DNA of 64,000 nucleotides from Puccinellia tenuiflora. Taxonomy: Eukaryota; Streptophyta; Magnoliopsida; Poales; Poaceae. The translations under genes were made by a program, and so were the position numbers. Under the pieces are notes generated by a model. The model was not told where the DNA came from. It searched no databases and saw only the letters and a program-made list of their open reading frames with translations. The stretch is from the NCBI GenBank assembly GCA_012064385.1, contig QRDG01000814.1:776671-840670 (forward strand), in the 5' to 3' direction. Shown here one piece after another: positions 1-10,799 of this stretch; positions within the stretch are counted from its first letter, which is position 1, and the number at the start of each line of letters is the position of its first letter.

Positions 1-95
1 AAAGGCAAGGTCGCTATAGATGGTATCAGAGCACACGTCGTGCAATATGTAACTCGGCCATTTTTAAAAGTGATTCCAGGGCTCTGATACCATCT
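1..95 (-). mobile_element. 5' end of the internal domain of element H
   Basis: This short stretch adjoins the LTR that starts at 96. It carries the reverse complement of a plant initiator-Met-tRNA primer site (gctctgatacca, 81-92), so it is the first part of the interior of a minus-strand LTR retrotransposon continuing left of the window. A second copy of the same site lies in the opposite orientation at 21-32, making a 14-bp inverted repeat. No coding sequence is visible. Confidence 0.75.
81..92 (-). promoter_or_regulatory. Primer-binding site of element H (iMet tRNA)
   Basis: Read on the minus strand this is TGGTATCAGAGC, the standard plant retrotransposon site complementary to the 3' end of initiator Met tRNA. 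It lies three bases from the LTR edge, which fixes the orientation of H. Confidence 0.85.
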
Positions 96-397
96 TGTAG
101 TGCCCTCGCTTAGAAAAGCAAGCACACATCATGAAATATGCTATTCCCTGGATCGAGTACGGATAGCAATTCATAAAAGATGTAATACCATGCATAAATG
201 TCAAATTATTACAACGTGACACGAATGATCCAGGATTAAAATAATCCATTACATCTTCGCATAGCACAAGGCTAGCTTTAAACATGTAATGGTCCAACAC
301 CTTATTTCAGAGTCCACACGCAGACAAAATAATAACACAGAGCTCCATCATCTTCATGAGCCACTGGCGTCATGTTGGTTGTAAGCTCGGAACGTCC

Positions 398-417
398 TCA
401 CTCGTCATCATAGTAAC
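398..417 (-). other. Exon-like acidic micro-ORF in LTR of H
   Basis: On the minus strand a splice-acceptor-like gttgcag is followed by two bases and then codons for Y-Y-D-D-E and a TGA stop. Position near the LTR 3' end, splice phase and acidic ending match the micro-ORFs in elements B, E and F. Whether it is spliced or translated is unknown. Confidence 0.4.
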
Positions 418-729
418 CTGCAACATTAACGTTGCAGCCCAGAGAATTTGGGTCAAAACCTTGTGACAGGCCGGCAAGTAATATACTGGTGGCATATAAT
501 TGGCAAGACTAAATCTACATGCTTATTTGGCTGGTGGAGTTTCAAGGCTATTTGCGGAAAGCCAATTTATCCTATACTTTCAAATCATTTCTTTCTTTTC
601 CAAAACTTTAAGAGACATCCCTGGGCGCACCAGTGTCTCACATCCCCCATGTTCACCCATCAAATTTTATTTAAGAAATTGGAATGAAGAGATCTTCTGT
701 CGACATCCATGTCTGGTCACTCGTGAATT

Positions 730-779
730 GTCCGTTACCGGGGACACGGCTATGATCATAGTTTTCTACTCTCGAGAGT
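730..779. repeat. Three-dyad module, H version
   Basis: GTCC-N8-GGAC (730-745) is followed after 4 nt by the perfect 12-bp palindrome CTATGATCATAG (750-761). After 6 nt comes the perfect 12-bp palindrome ACTCTCGAGAGT (768-779). The spacing equals that in the B/C/E/F LTRs, although both palindromes differ in sequence there. Confidence 0.75.
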
Positions 780-3550
780 TTGTGGCACTTTCCCCACTAG
801 ACTCGATCAACCCATTCTATCCTTAACTCTCATTTAGTGAAAAGGAAAGGAGAAGACCGAGACGAGACTTTTTCAGAAGTGTCTTCCCATGGTACTACTA
901 GCGAGATCACTGCCGTCCTATCCCTCTACATCATCAGATCTCACTGACCCAGGTCCACACAACTTACTCCGTCAAGACAGAGCCCATATGACTAGTGGTT
1001 GCACGGTCGGGCAAACAAACACGGCGTGACATTAATCTCAAACCCTGGGTGGCAAACCACAAGTGTACATACTCAGGTTCACACCATTAAAATGGGCCTG
1101 AGCAGCCACTCAACATCGCCTCCGAAAGCCAACCAATCCACCCAGGTAGTAATTTAATTTAGTAGAAAATTTCCTTAACTTAACTACAATAAAACCATCA
1201 TTTTTGCAGCAAGCCAATCAACTAAATTAAATTAGGTCACTACCATACAGGACATGTGGCTATCCTATCAGGTTTGCATAGCATAGCAATACTTGGTAAA
1301 ACAACCTACACATGCAATTCTACTGAAAAGTCTACCATGCATATATACCCAAAATAGTAGGTCATTTATGAAATGTGTATATCACTTGCCTTGATAGTTG
1401 TTCAGGTTGCAACACTCACAGCACTCCTGGCACTCTTCACAATCTAAACAAGCAATTTGCAACAATTCAATACACAGGCAAATAGGCAATACAATAAAAC
1501 ATGCATGCATGATGATTTAATAACAACACAAGTCAAGGTTAAACCACAACTAAAGTTATTACTTTCTGTTATTTACTATATGCATGATGCTCATGATTCA
1601 TATTTTAAGTGGCTTTAATAATTTAAAAACAATTACTATAGTCAAAATGCCACTATTTGAGTTTTTACAAAACATTATCAATGCATGATGCACAAGTGCA
1701 AACTAAAATATCTACTGGACAGAGCACACTAAAAGACACACTTTTGCAGAAGAAAACAATTTAAAATAATTTATAGATTTAAAGTTATGCCAAAATTACT
1801 CAAATCCCTCATTTGAAATTTGAATAATTTTAAATTTGGCAAAACAGAAAACTAATGGTTCTAAAATATTCTACAGGTTATAAGGTTTTCAAAAATATAA
1901 AGCTCATTAAATTTGGCCGAGCCATTAAAAAGATATGATGGTTTTAAGGTTCAGGGGTTTTTCTGCAAAACTGCCAAATTAAATCAATTCGGCCGAAATA
2001 CAGAAAACAGGGGCTGACGTGGCTGCTGACTGGTTGCTGACTGAGCGCTGACGAGGATCTGACGTGGCGCTATCTAACTGGACGGTACCGATTCGGTTAG
2101 GTGATTAAAAGACAGCCGTTGGATTTAGATCCAACGGCCCAGATCTAACAGACAAATGCCGGCCGGTTTTAGGGTTCCGGCCGACGGCGGTGCGCGGCGG
2201 CGACGCGTCGGCACGACGTGTTCCGGCGAGGGGAGAAGGGCACGGGCGTGGTTTTCTCACCGCGGAGAATCGGAGTGGCACGGCGAGTTCGATGGCGCGA
2301 CGGTGGCCTTCGGGGTCTTCCCCTCCTCCACCAATTGCTCGCCGGAGTTGGGGGTTGGCGGCGGCCGAGGGATGTCGATGACGGGCGCGTCGATCTGGCG
2401 AACAAAATGGCGTCAAACATTGTCCAGAAGGGAGATAAAGGAGAGGAAAAAATAGGGTGCAAGGGAGCGGCGGGGATCGCCGAGTTGGCCGTGGGCGTGC
2501 TCGACTTACCGGCGGAAGTGGCGGCGGTGCAACGGCGAGAACCAGCAGCCTGACGGTGCTAGCTAGGGTTTAGGGGGGGGGGGGCGGAGAGAAGAGAGGA
2601 GCGAGGGGCTTAAGTAGCAGGGGGCGCCGGGTCGATCTCGGCCTTAACGGCCGAGAGAATCACGGCCGGAGTTGCCGTGGCCGCGGCCGCGATTTTGGGG
2701 GAGATGACGGCCTGACAGGGGGGTCCCACCTGTCGGCGAGAGGGAGAGAGAGGAAGGGCGGGGGACAGTGCTGGGCTGCGGGGGTGCGGGGAAGATGGGC
2801 CGTGGCTGGGCCGTTCGGCTGGTTTCGGCCAGTTTGGCCGTTTTTCTATTTTTTTTTAAACCTTTTCTTTTTCTAATAACAGAATTCAACCTAACTTTTG
2901 AAATACAATTTCAAATTGGTTCAAACCAATTTGAATAATTTTGTAAAAATAAAAATAATCCTTTTAAATACTTTGAAACCTTATTCCATAATATTTTATT
3001 TTTAAATAAAATCAATTATGTAATATTTGCATAATTGACACCTTTAGGTTAAAATATCAAATAGGATTTTCTTTTAAATCTTTTGAACTCAAATAAAATC
3101 CAGAAAAAAAATAATATGAGTAGTATCATGTAGTATAAACCATGAAAAACTCATTATTATTATTTTTACACAAATTAAATTACCAAAATACCCTTGGGCA
3201 TTTAAATGGTAATTAGTGATAAAATCAAATCTTTTCCATTTAATTTGATAAAATACTTTTTAGAAGCTTATTCTAAACAGAACACCTTGGCACTATACTG
3301 GGCCAACAAATAAAATCATAGAATCCAAAATTATTATATAGAGCCTAACAGGCCCTATATGACATTTTCTCAAATAGGGTTTAAAGTGGAAATAAAAATT
3401 CCATCTTTTGGAAAAATTAAATGCAATCAAGCTAGAGAATGATGCATGCATGCATGATTTTTGGATTTCCAAAACAAAATAATTATAATTTTCAAAAAGT
3501 TTTTGATCTTTCTGAATTTTCAAAAAAATTGAAAAAGTTGGGATGTTACA

Positions 3551-3850
3551 GCCAACTTTTTCCTATCTCTTTTCAAAACTCCTTTTCTTCTAGTTGCAAG
3601 ACAGTATGGCATGAAAACTTGTCTCCTCTACCCTTGTTCATACTTCAAATTTTACTTGAGAAATTCGAAAGTTGAGATTCTCCATTGACATCCTTGATCA
3701 GCTGCTCAGAATTGTCCGTAACCGGGGACATGGCTATGATCATAGTTTCGACACTCTCGAGAGGTTGTGCACTTTCACCACGAGACTCAATCAACCCATT
3801 ATGTCCTTAACCCTCTTTTAGTGAAAAGGAAAGGAGAAGATTGAGATCAG
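3551..3850 (-). mobile_element. LTR fragment of the same family as H
   Basis: This segment aligns with about 561-870 of the H LTR, including gtccgtaaccggggacatgg and the palindrome CTATGATCATAG (3734-3745). It is therefore a piece of a second, older H-family LTR that served as target for H on its left and for element A on its right. The second palindrome is slightly eroded here (CTCTCGAGAG, 3754-3763). Confidence 0.8.
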
Positions 3851-4423
3851 TGATGGGGGGATACTTTCCAGGTAGGCCCATGGTGCCGGAAAGTGGACCT
3901 GCCAGAACCCACGAGGCCCAAGTCGGGTTACACTTCAAGCAACATTGGCTGGACATGAACAAGCCGGCCAGCCCGCCACGAGTCAGCAGAAGGGAAAGGA
4001 CCCTGCGGAGACCGGAGTCCCAATACAACCCGAAGTACCAACTTGGAAGGTGAAGACCTAGAGTAGGACTCTGTATTCAAGTGTAACTCAGCATAAGTTG
4101 CAAGTCCAGGGACCCGAACACCTTTATAAGGAGGGCCCTGGACGTTAGATCGATAAGCCTGGACAAGTCTCATAAGCTCTCAAGAAACACCAAACCCGTA
4201 GTCGCCGACTCCTGAATTAGAGGAGTCGGAACCTTGTAAACGAGATCAGATCCATAGCAATAAAGAACAAGCATGAAGTAGGTCTTTACCTCTAAACAGA
4301 CGGGCCTAACCTGGGTAAAACTCCTTGTCCCTCGTCGAGACTAACAACTCCTGTGTCCTAGTCGCCAATGGCCCCACAACTAAGCTTCCCGGAGGAAGTA
4401 CTTGCCGTGACAACTCCACGATA
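3851..4423 (+). mobile_element. 5' LTR of element A
   Basis: It starts tgatggggggatac and ends ccacgata, and aligns along its length with the D LTRs (13074-13638 and 25438-26001). Five bases before it (3846-3850) read atcag; the matching TSD on the far side is not in the window. Confidence 0.85.
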
Positions 4424-4425
4424 GT

Positions 4426-4442
4426 TGGCGCCCACCGTGGGG
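4426..4442 (+). promoter_or_regulatory. Primer-binding site of element A
   Basis: TGGCGCCCACCGTGGGG lies two bases after the LTR, and the same sequence stands at the same place in element D. It begins TGGCGCC like many plant Gypsy primer sites. I do not assign the tRNA. Confidence 0.75.
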
Positions 4443-4448
4443 CCGGTG

Positions 4449-7030
4449 ATGAAAGGAGTCGAGATCATGGGAGAAGCTCGCCGAGGTATGGAGAAACTCG
4501 CAATCGGCAGGGTCTACACCAATCAGTACGGCGAGACCGAGATCGACGACTACGGGTGGAGCCCGGAGATGGATGAAGTTGAGGAAGGCTACCAGCTCAT
4601 CTTCGGCAAGATCAACGTGTTCGTTGGCATGGTGAGCACCACAAGTAACCGTGCTAACGAGTTGGAATCTGTTTCAGAAGCAACAGCTATCATCGAGTCC
4701 GATGGAGAGGAGTTTGTCGGTACATCACAGGTCGGCATAGTCGCCGAAGAAAAGGAGCCAGAGATGCTGCCGAAGTCGGGTTCAGAGCCTGATTACGATG
4801 CAGATTCAGAGTCAATCCTACCATTGTTTGAAGATCGACTCGGCTATGGAATAGAGGAGGAATACGTGCAATCACCAGCACACCCACGTCATGTTGGAGT
4901 GTACATATCCGGACCAGAAAACGGTGGAGAACGTGGTGGAGGAAGTCAATTCGACCCCAACTTGCTAACAAAGGAAATTACAGCAGACAATGCGGCGGCT
5001 CGTGCAGAGGAGTTGGTCATGGCTCGTGAAGCAATAGAGAAGCAGTTAGCAGATGATGAGAAGCAAATCGCAGATTGGTGGCAGACCAAGCCCTCGTGCA
5101 AGCAGAACAAGCACGCATACAAGCTGAACAAGCCCGCATACAGTCAGAGCATGAGCGTGTACAAGCTGCAGCAGCAGCAGTGCGCAATCGCCAGCAAGAG
5201 CTCACATCAATTCAGCATTGGAGGACTCGGAGCCGACTGCACGAAGGAGTTCACATAAATCCAACCAACTTGTTTCAGACGCCAACAGGTCCAAGCGCAG
5301 GAGCCGGAGGATCAGCACCCGGAGCAGGAGCACCACCACCACCCCCAGGAGGAAATGGAGGAGTCGGAGCAGGAGCTCGTGCCAATGCACCACCCCCATG
5401 ACCTTGAGGAGGAGTTAGCGGTATGGGTCCACCATCGCAGAGGTTTCATACACCCGTAGGGCATTACTCAAACCCAATGGATAATGTACACGCAGCAACC
5501 ATGGTACTAGAGAGAATTCCACTCAATGAGAATCCAACGGGACAGGAAGCACGACTCTCCATAGACATGTTGAAAACAGCACTGCAGCAGCAAGCTCTTT
5601 ACCCTAACTTTCCAGACGCAAGCAGACTTCACTCAACTCAGTACAACTCCAGAACAAGGAGTCGGCATGACGAGTCTTACCCAGCCGGGTCGTTGAGCGC
5701 AAGACGCCGCGAACTGGCAAGGAATCAACCACATGTGCTGACCGCTTCGGAAGCTCAAAGACGAGTTGATGAAGCACGTAATAGGAGAGCTGTCGCGGCC
5801 AGAGCCACAGAAGCCGTAGGAGTCAGTGGGCCAGCGCCAGCAACAGCAACACCAGGAGTCCAGCCGACTCGTGCAATCATAGAAGTAAACTCGCCTGGAA
5901 GTTCACCTTCCTTGACGGGTCCAGAGTGTTTATCAGAAGAAATCACAGCCGAGTCCTTCCCAAGCAGCTTTAAGGAGCCGCGCAAGGTTGGTAATTATGA
6001 GCCCAATATGGATCCGACTTCCTGGCTCAGCAGTTATGAGATGGCAATGAGTATTCGCAATGCAACTGGAAATTTGTGTGCAAAGTGTATGTACCTTATG
6101 AAGGATGGAGTAGATCAAGCTTGGATGAGAAACTTACCACCTAGGTCAATCAACTCATGGGAACAGTTGAAAATCGCTTTCATTCAAAACTTTCAGGGCA
6201 CCTGCAAGAAATTAGGTACCATTGAGGATTTAGAGAGATGTGTTCAAAAGAAAGGAGAATCTGCAAGGCATTGGATGAAGCGAGTCTCCGAGATCATCAA
6301 TTCTTTGCAAGGACTCCCACCAATCTCTGTGTTGATGGCCCTGGAAAGGAACTACACTTTTAATCCCCTATGTTGGAAGCTAGGGCGTATGAAGGACAGT
6401 TTGAACCAAGGCATACCAATTACCATTGGAGAAATCATGGCAGGAGCTAACAAACACGCAGCCGCGGATAAAACCAAGGACCAGGAAGAAGTCAGAAAGG
6501 GCCAAGGTAGTAGTGGCCAGAATCAAAACCAGAATCAACATCAGAACCAAAATCATGGAGGGACTAAGCGGCCGTATGACAATTCCGACTTAGTAGCTAA
6601 CACCAGTTCGGGGAACAGATGCAGGGACAACAACTCACAATGTTACCAGGCACGCAGACCGACTCGTCAAGAAATCTTCCAGAGTCCGTGTCCTCGCCAT
6701 GCTAGGAACAGCAAATGCGGGCGTACCCTAGAGCAATGTGTCGATCTGTAGCAGTGGAAAAACAACCCGGCAAACCGTGGCAATAATGGAGGTAGAAATG
6801 ATGGATATAGAGGTAATAATGGAGGACCTGGCAATTATGGTGGAGGAGCCGGAAGCAACCCAGGACCCAGCAATGGTGGAGGAAACCAGCAAGGGAACCA
6901 GGGCGGCTTTCAGTAGAACCCTAAGCAGCTTCATGATAATCAGGGGCAGTATTACATAACAACTCGGCCACATCATCTGAGTCAAGGGAGCTATCATGTC
7001 TTCACCGCCAGCACCTCCAAGTGAGCAAGG
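4449..7030 (+). pseudogene. gag region of element A (broken)
   Basis: This encodes the structural Gag part that would form the particle. The first ATG (4449) lies just downstream of the primer site and starts MKGVEIMGEARRGMEKLA. A frameshift near 5055 compared with D moves the frame. Then come a Q/A/E-rich coiled-coil stretch, a Pro/Gly-rich linker, and a capsid-like Retrotrans_gag segment at about 5970-6460 with WMRNLPPRSINSWEQLK. A Cys/His cluster (CPRHARNSKCGRTLEQC, near 6690-6740) follows; it does not fit the classic CX2CX4HX4C knuckle. In-frame stops are TGA 5399, TGA 5405, TAG 6749, TAG 6914 and TGA 7022. Two of the TAGs are CAG in element D. Confidence 0.85.
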
Positions 7031-7775
7031 AAGTTGAAAGTTCGCACAGTCAATGCCGTGGAACCAGCAGTTCCACAATGGCTAAGATGGTCAGAACAGC
7101 CTATCACTTGGAGTCGGGCAGATCACCCTCCAAGAGTCGACGACCCGGGGCAGCTAGCCTTGGTGGTAGCACCACAAGTAGGAAGATACACGCTTAACAA
7201 GGTACTCATGGATGGTGCTAGCAGCATCAACATATTGTACTACGATACATTCAAGAGGATGAAGTTGCAAGACAGGCAGCTCATACCGACAGAGACAGTT
7301 TTTCATGGGACAGTACCAGGGAATTCGGCAAAACCCATTGGTAATATTTACCTAGAAGTTGCTTTCGGCACTTTTGAGAATTATAGATCAGAGATCTTGC
7401 CCTTTGAGGTTGTGGATCTCCACAGCCCATATCATGCTCTCTTTGGACGTCCTGCATATTTCAAGTTCATGGAAAGGCCATGTTATGTATATCTGAAGTT
7501 GAAGATGCCGGGACCAAAAGGAGTCATCACAGTCAATGGTAGTAGGCAGAAGGCATTGGAATGCGAGCAAGAAGATGCAGAAACAACTTGTGCCCAAGAG
7601 GAGCTCAGGTTTTATAGGGCCCATTTGGACTCGGAAGACAATACAGTACTCAAGAAACCGACAAACAGAGGAGAAGATGAAATTCAAGTCGGCCCAAGAT
7701 ACAAAGCAAGTTGATTTCACCCCCGGTGACTCCTCCAAGCAGTTCACTATCGGGGCACACCTCTCTGACAAATAG
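7031..7775 (+). pseudogene. Protease region of element A
   Basis: This retropepsin-like segment has the active-site motif VLMDGASSINILYYDTF (about 7204-7254), with D-G-A-S where related plant elements usually have D-G-G-S. D itself has D-G-G-S. A one-base insertion near 7665 shifts the frame before the end. The domain ends at an in-frame TAG (7773-7775), which element D has at the same codon just before RT. Confidence 0.8.
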
Positions 7776-9075
7776 GAAAGCGCGCTCGTCGAGTTCATCT
7801 GTGAGAACCGGGATGTCTTTGCATGGAAGCCATCTGACATGCCCGGTGTCCCGAGAGAACTTGCCGAGCACAGCTTACACATTAATCCTAACGCAAGACC
7901 TGTAAAACAAGGACTTCGCAAGTTTCATGACGACAGAAGAAAAGCTATAGGAGAAGAAGTGGCCCGACTCCTTGCGGCCGATTTCATCAAAGAGGTATTT
8001 CATCCAGAGTGGGTGGCCAATCCAGTCTTAGTACCAAAAAAGACAGGAGAGTTACGTATGTGCATCGACTTCACAGGATTAAACAAAGCATGTCCTAAGG
8101 ATCCTTTTGCCTTACCACGCATCGACCAGATCATTGACTCCACGGCAGGTTCTGAGTTACTTTGTTTCCTGGATGCTTATTCAGGCTACCATCAGATCAG
8201 ACTCAATGAGGAGGACGAGTTGAAAACCTCCTTCATAACACCCTTTGGAGCTTTGTTACAAAACAATGCCTTTTGGACTCAAGAATGCAGGAGCAACATA
8301 CCAGAGATGTATTCAGAATTGTTTTCAAGAGCAAATTGGAAGGAACTTCATGCATATGTGGACGATGTGGTCATCAAGTCATAGAAAGCTGACTCCTTGA
8401 TTGATAACCTAACAGAGACATTCAACAATCTGCGCAAGTACAAGATGAAGTTGAATCCAGGCAAGTGTGTATTTGGAGTTCCAGCAGGCAAACTACTTGG
8501 CTTCATCAGTCTCAGGGAGAGGGATCGAGGCAAACCCAGAGAAAATCAAGGCTATACACAACCTGCAAAAGCCGACTTGTTTGAAGGATGTCCAGAAACT
8601 CACAGGCTGTGTTGCAGCTTTAAGCAAATTCATATCGCAACTTGGAGAGAAGGCGGGTCCTCTCTACCGATTCCTGAAGAAGTCAGACAAATTCCTATGG
8701 GACAAAGAAGCTGACGACGCTTTTGAGGAGTTGAAGAAAACTTTGTCAACAGCACCAGTCCTTGCAGCTCCTACAGATAAGGAGTCCATGTTGCTATATG
8801 TAGCTGCCAACGAGAGAGTTGTCAGCGCAGTGGTAGTTGTGGAATGCAAGGAGGAAGGAAAGGAGTATCCAGTGCAGTGCCCTGTTTACTATATTAGTGA
8901 GGTACTCACTGATTCCAAGCAAAGGTACCCACAATGGCAGAAGCTGGTATATGGAGTCTTTTTAGCAAGTCGGAAACTCAAGCATTATTTTCAAGAGCAC
9001 TCTATCAAGGTGGTGAGTTCAGCACCACTAGCAGACATCATCCGCAACAGAGACGCCACGGGACAATTCGCCAAG
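7776..9075 (+). pseudogene. Reverse transcriptase and first RNase H region of element A
   Basis: RT would copy the element RNA into DNA, and RNase H would remove the template. Visible motifs are MCIDFTGLNKACPKDPF, FLDAYSGYHQIRL and the catalytic YVDD (near 8354). Between FGA and HAYVDD the frame is wrong because of two compensating shifts (about 8250 and 8345). A TAG at 8382 replaces CAG of element D, and another shift lies near 8510. The RNase H connection domain follows (FLWDKEADDAFEELKKTL, then YYISEVLTDSKQRYP). The sequence stops at AK, where element B entered, and resumes at 46713. Confidence 0.85.
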
Positions 9076-9511
9076 TGTAGCGCCCCGACCACGGAATTAT
9101 ACAGAGATACTATGTAACCCACAGGCCATGCTACACAATCGAAGGTTACTGGGGTTACCACTCCGAGGCCAAAACCTTTGGCAGGCATGCTCGGAATGGA
9201 TCATCTGCACGCAACATCTCGATCATGCCATGAACACTGGCATAGCTATCAATGCATAATAGAGAGATCAAGACTGCGGAACAACTGGCACATCACAGAC
9301 TCTATGACACAAATCATTATAGTTCAACTCTTAACAGAGAAAGATAGCCAAATATTACAATCAGAGGTCACTGACCCAACAGTACAACAAGCGGAAGCAA
9401 AATAGTTGTCTAACACAACAAGATCCCAATTATGGCCTAAGAGGCCTACACATAACCAATCCCAGCCAGCTTGTTCTGAGACGTCCCAAGCTGCCACCTG
9501 GGAACCCCAGA

Positions 9512-9564
9512 CTACTCGTCGATGTCAACGAAGAACCCACCTTCCTGCTCAGTGACGTCCTCCT
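9512..9564 (-). other. Acidic micro-ORF (beta) in B left LTR
   Basis: An acceptor-like atttgtttcag is followed by codons for EEDVTEQEGGFFVDIDE and a TAG. It has the same 53-nt length as in E and F, with several silent and conservative changes and no indels. Confidence 0.5.
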
Positions 9565-9950
9565 CTGAAACAAATAATATTCAACAAATAGAGACTGAGT
9601 ACGACGTACTCGCAAGTTTAGTAGGGCGATATAGGCCCAATGCTGACATGGCTCTAAAGTTGAATACTAGTTGTTTTGCATAAAGCTAGTTTTCATTTTT
9701 AAAGACATAAAGGACTCATGGCATCGACTACTCAGAAGGTTTTTCATAAAAGGGATAAGATAGTAAACTTTCTTTCTTCGGTTCACATTGAACCATTAGT
9801 AGCCAGAATCATAACTCGTCTCCACCAAGGCACTCCCTCGAATCACCCTCGAGGAAATGAACGTTTATCACACGTTGTCAAGTAGTAACCTCTAGTTGCC
9901 AAATTTTAATTGAGTTCAGGTTTTCTATGATCTTATCGTCCGTTCCCAAG

Positions 9951-10001
9951 TCGTCCATAACCGCGGACACGGCTTTTCGAAAAGATTAAACCCTGCAGGG
10001 G
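9951..10001. repeat. Three-dyad module in B left LTR
   Basis: GTCC-N8-GGAC, then CTTTTCGAAAAG, then CCCTGCAGGG, with spacers of 4 and 6 nt. All three dyads are perfect here. Related copies lie in every long LTR of the window. Confidence 0.8.
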
Positions 10002-10725
10002 TGTACAAATTTACCCATTGGTACCGTCCGGCTCACCTGATTGGCTCTCTTCCGGGGAAAGCCGGCGAGTGGGCGCGGTTGGACCTTTACCTTGCATGAG
10101 GCTTACTCAAGGATCATCAGTGTGCGGAAGGACAGGTTCAGCGCCTCCAACGCCCTGCCCCGCGGCCACATCCTAAACACCACCGTCTTCATCGAGCTCT
10201 TTTCCACCCACACAGTCACACGCGAAATGAAAGCTCAAACTAGAGGACCCTTGACAAGCCCCTCACAAATTATTCGGTCAGTAAGGAGCCCATACTCCCA
10301 CCAATAAAAGCACGCTCGTCTTGGTTCAAGAGGTAAAGAACTCGCACCTAGGGGCAGGAATGAGGCAAAACACCATCCCCGATGGCAACTCATCCAAGCC
10401 TGTTAAGCAATTTAATTAAATACCACAAGTAACCACCATGTCCGAACATTCCATCAACATCATAATTATGGAATTAAACCACCGGACAATGTAGCATTCG
10501 ACTAAGCATAGCTAAGCATATATATACAACAATCATAACTTTATCTCAGGCCAACACATCAACCTATGGTTAATAGGAGGGGAAACATGTATTGGTTTGG
10601 GGAACATGCATTTCATAGGGTACTCTAACATTGACCAAAAGTTGACATTAGAATCGAATGCAATATTATGGTGGACAAAAATAATTGTATAAAACAATAG
10701 GATGCTATATTCCAAGAAGGTTAGG

Positions 10726-10799
10726 TTATCTCTTCCCTTGCTGATAGTGCTGGTCGCGCGGATCGTCGAGGTATTGTGGTGGAACCTCGACTCCGGAAT
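10726..10799 (-). other. Micro-ORF (alpha) in B left LTR
   Basis: After an acceptor-like ttcggtag come codons beginning D/S-SGVEVPPQYLDDPRD and ending QQGKR-stop (TAA). It is 74 nt long, exactly as in E and in the 5' LTR of F, despite about half of the residues differing. Confidence 0.45.

Larger units (their letters stand above)
96..3550 (-). mobile_element. 5' LTR of element H (3.45 kb)
   Basis: The LTR begins tgtagtgccctcg and ends gggatgttaca, so on the minus strand it runs TGTAACATCCC...GGCACTACA with canonical TG/CA ends. It adjoins the primer site at 81-92. Most of it is AT-rich, with a GC-rich island at about 2120-2840 that includes a run of 12 G at 2573-2584. ORFs in the island overlap in several frames and look like composition artefacts. 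It carries the three-palindrome module (730-779) and an acidic micro-ORF (398-417), both discussed in the findings. The flank at 3551 begins gccaa, the expected TSD; the partner TSD is outside the window. Confidence 0.85.
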
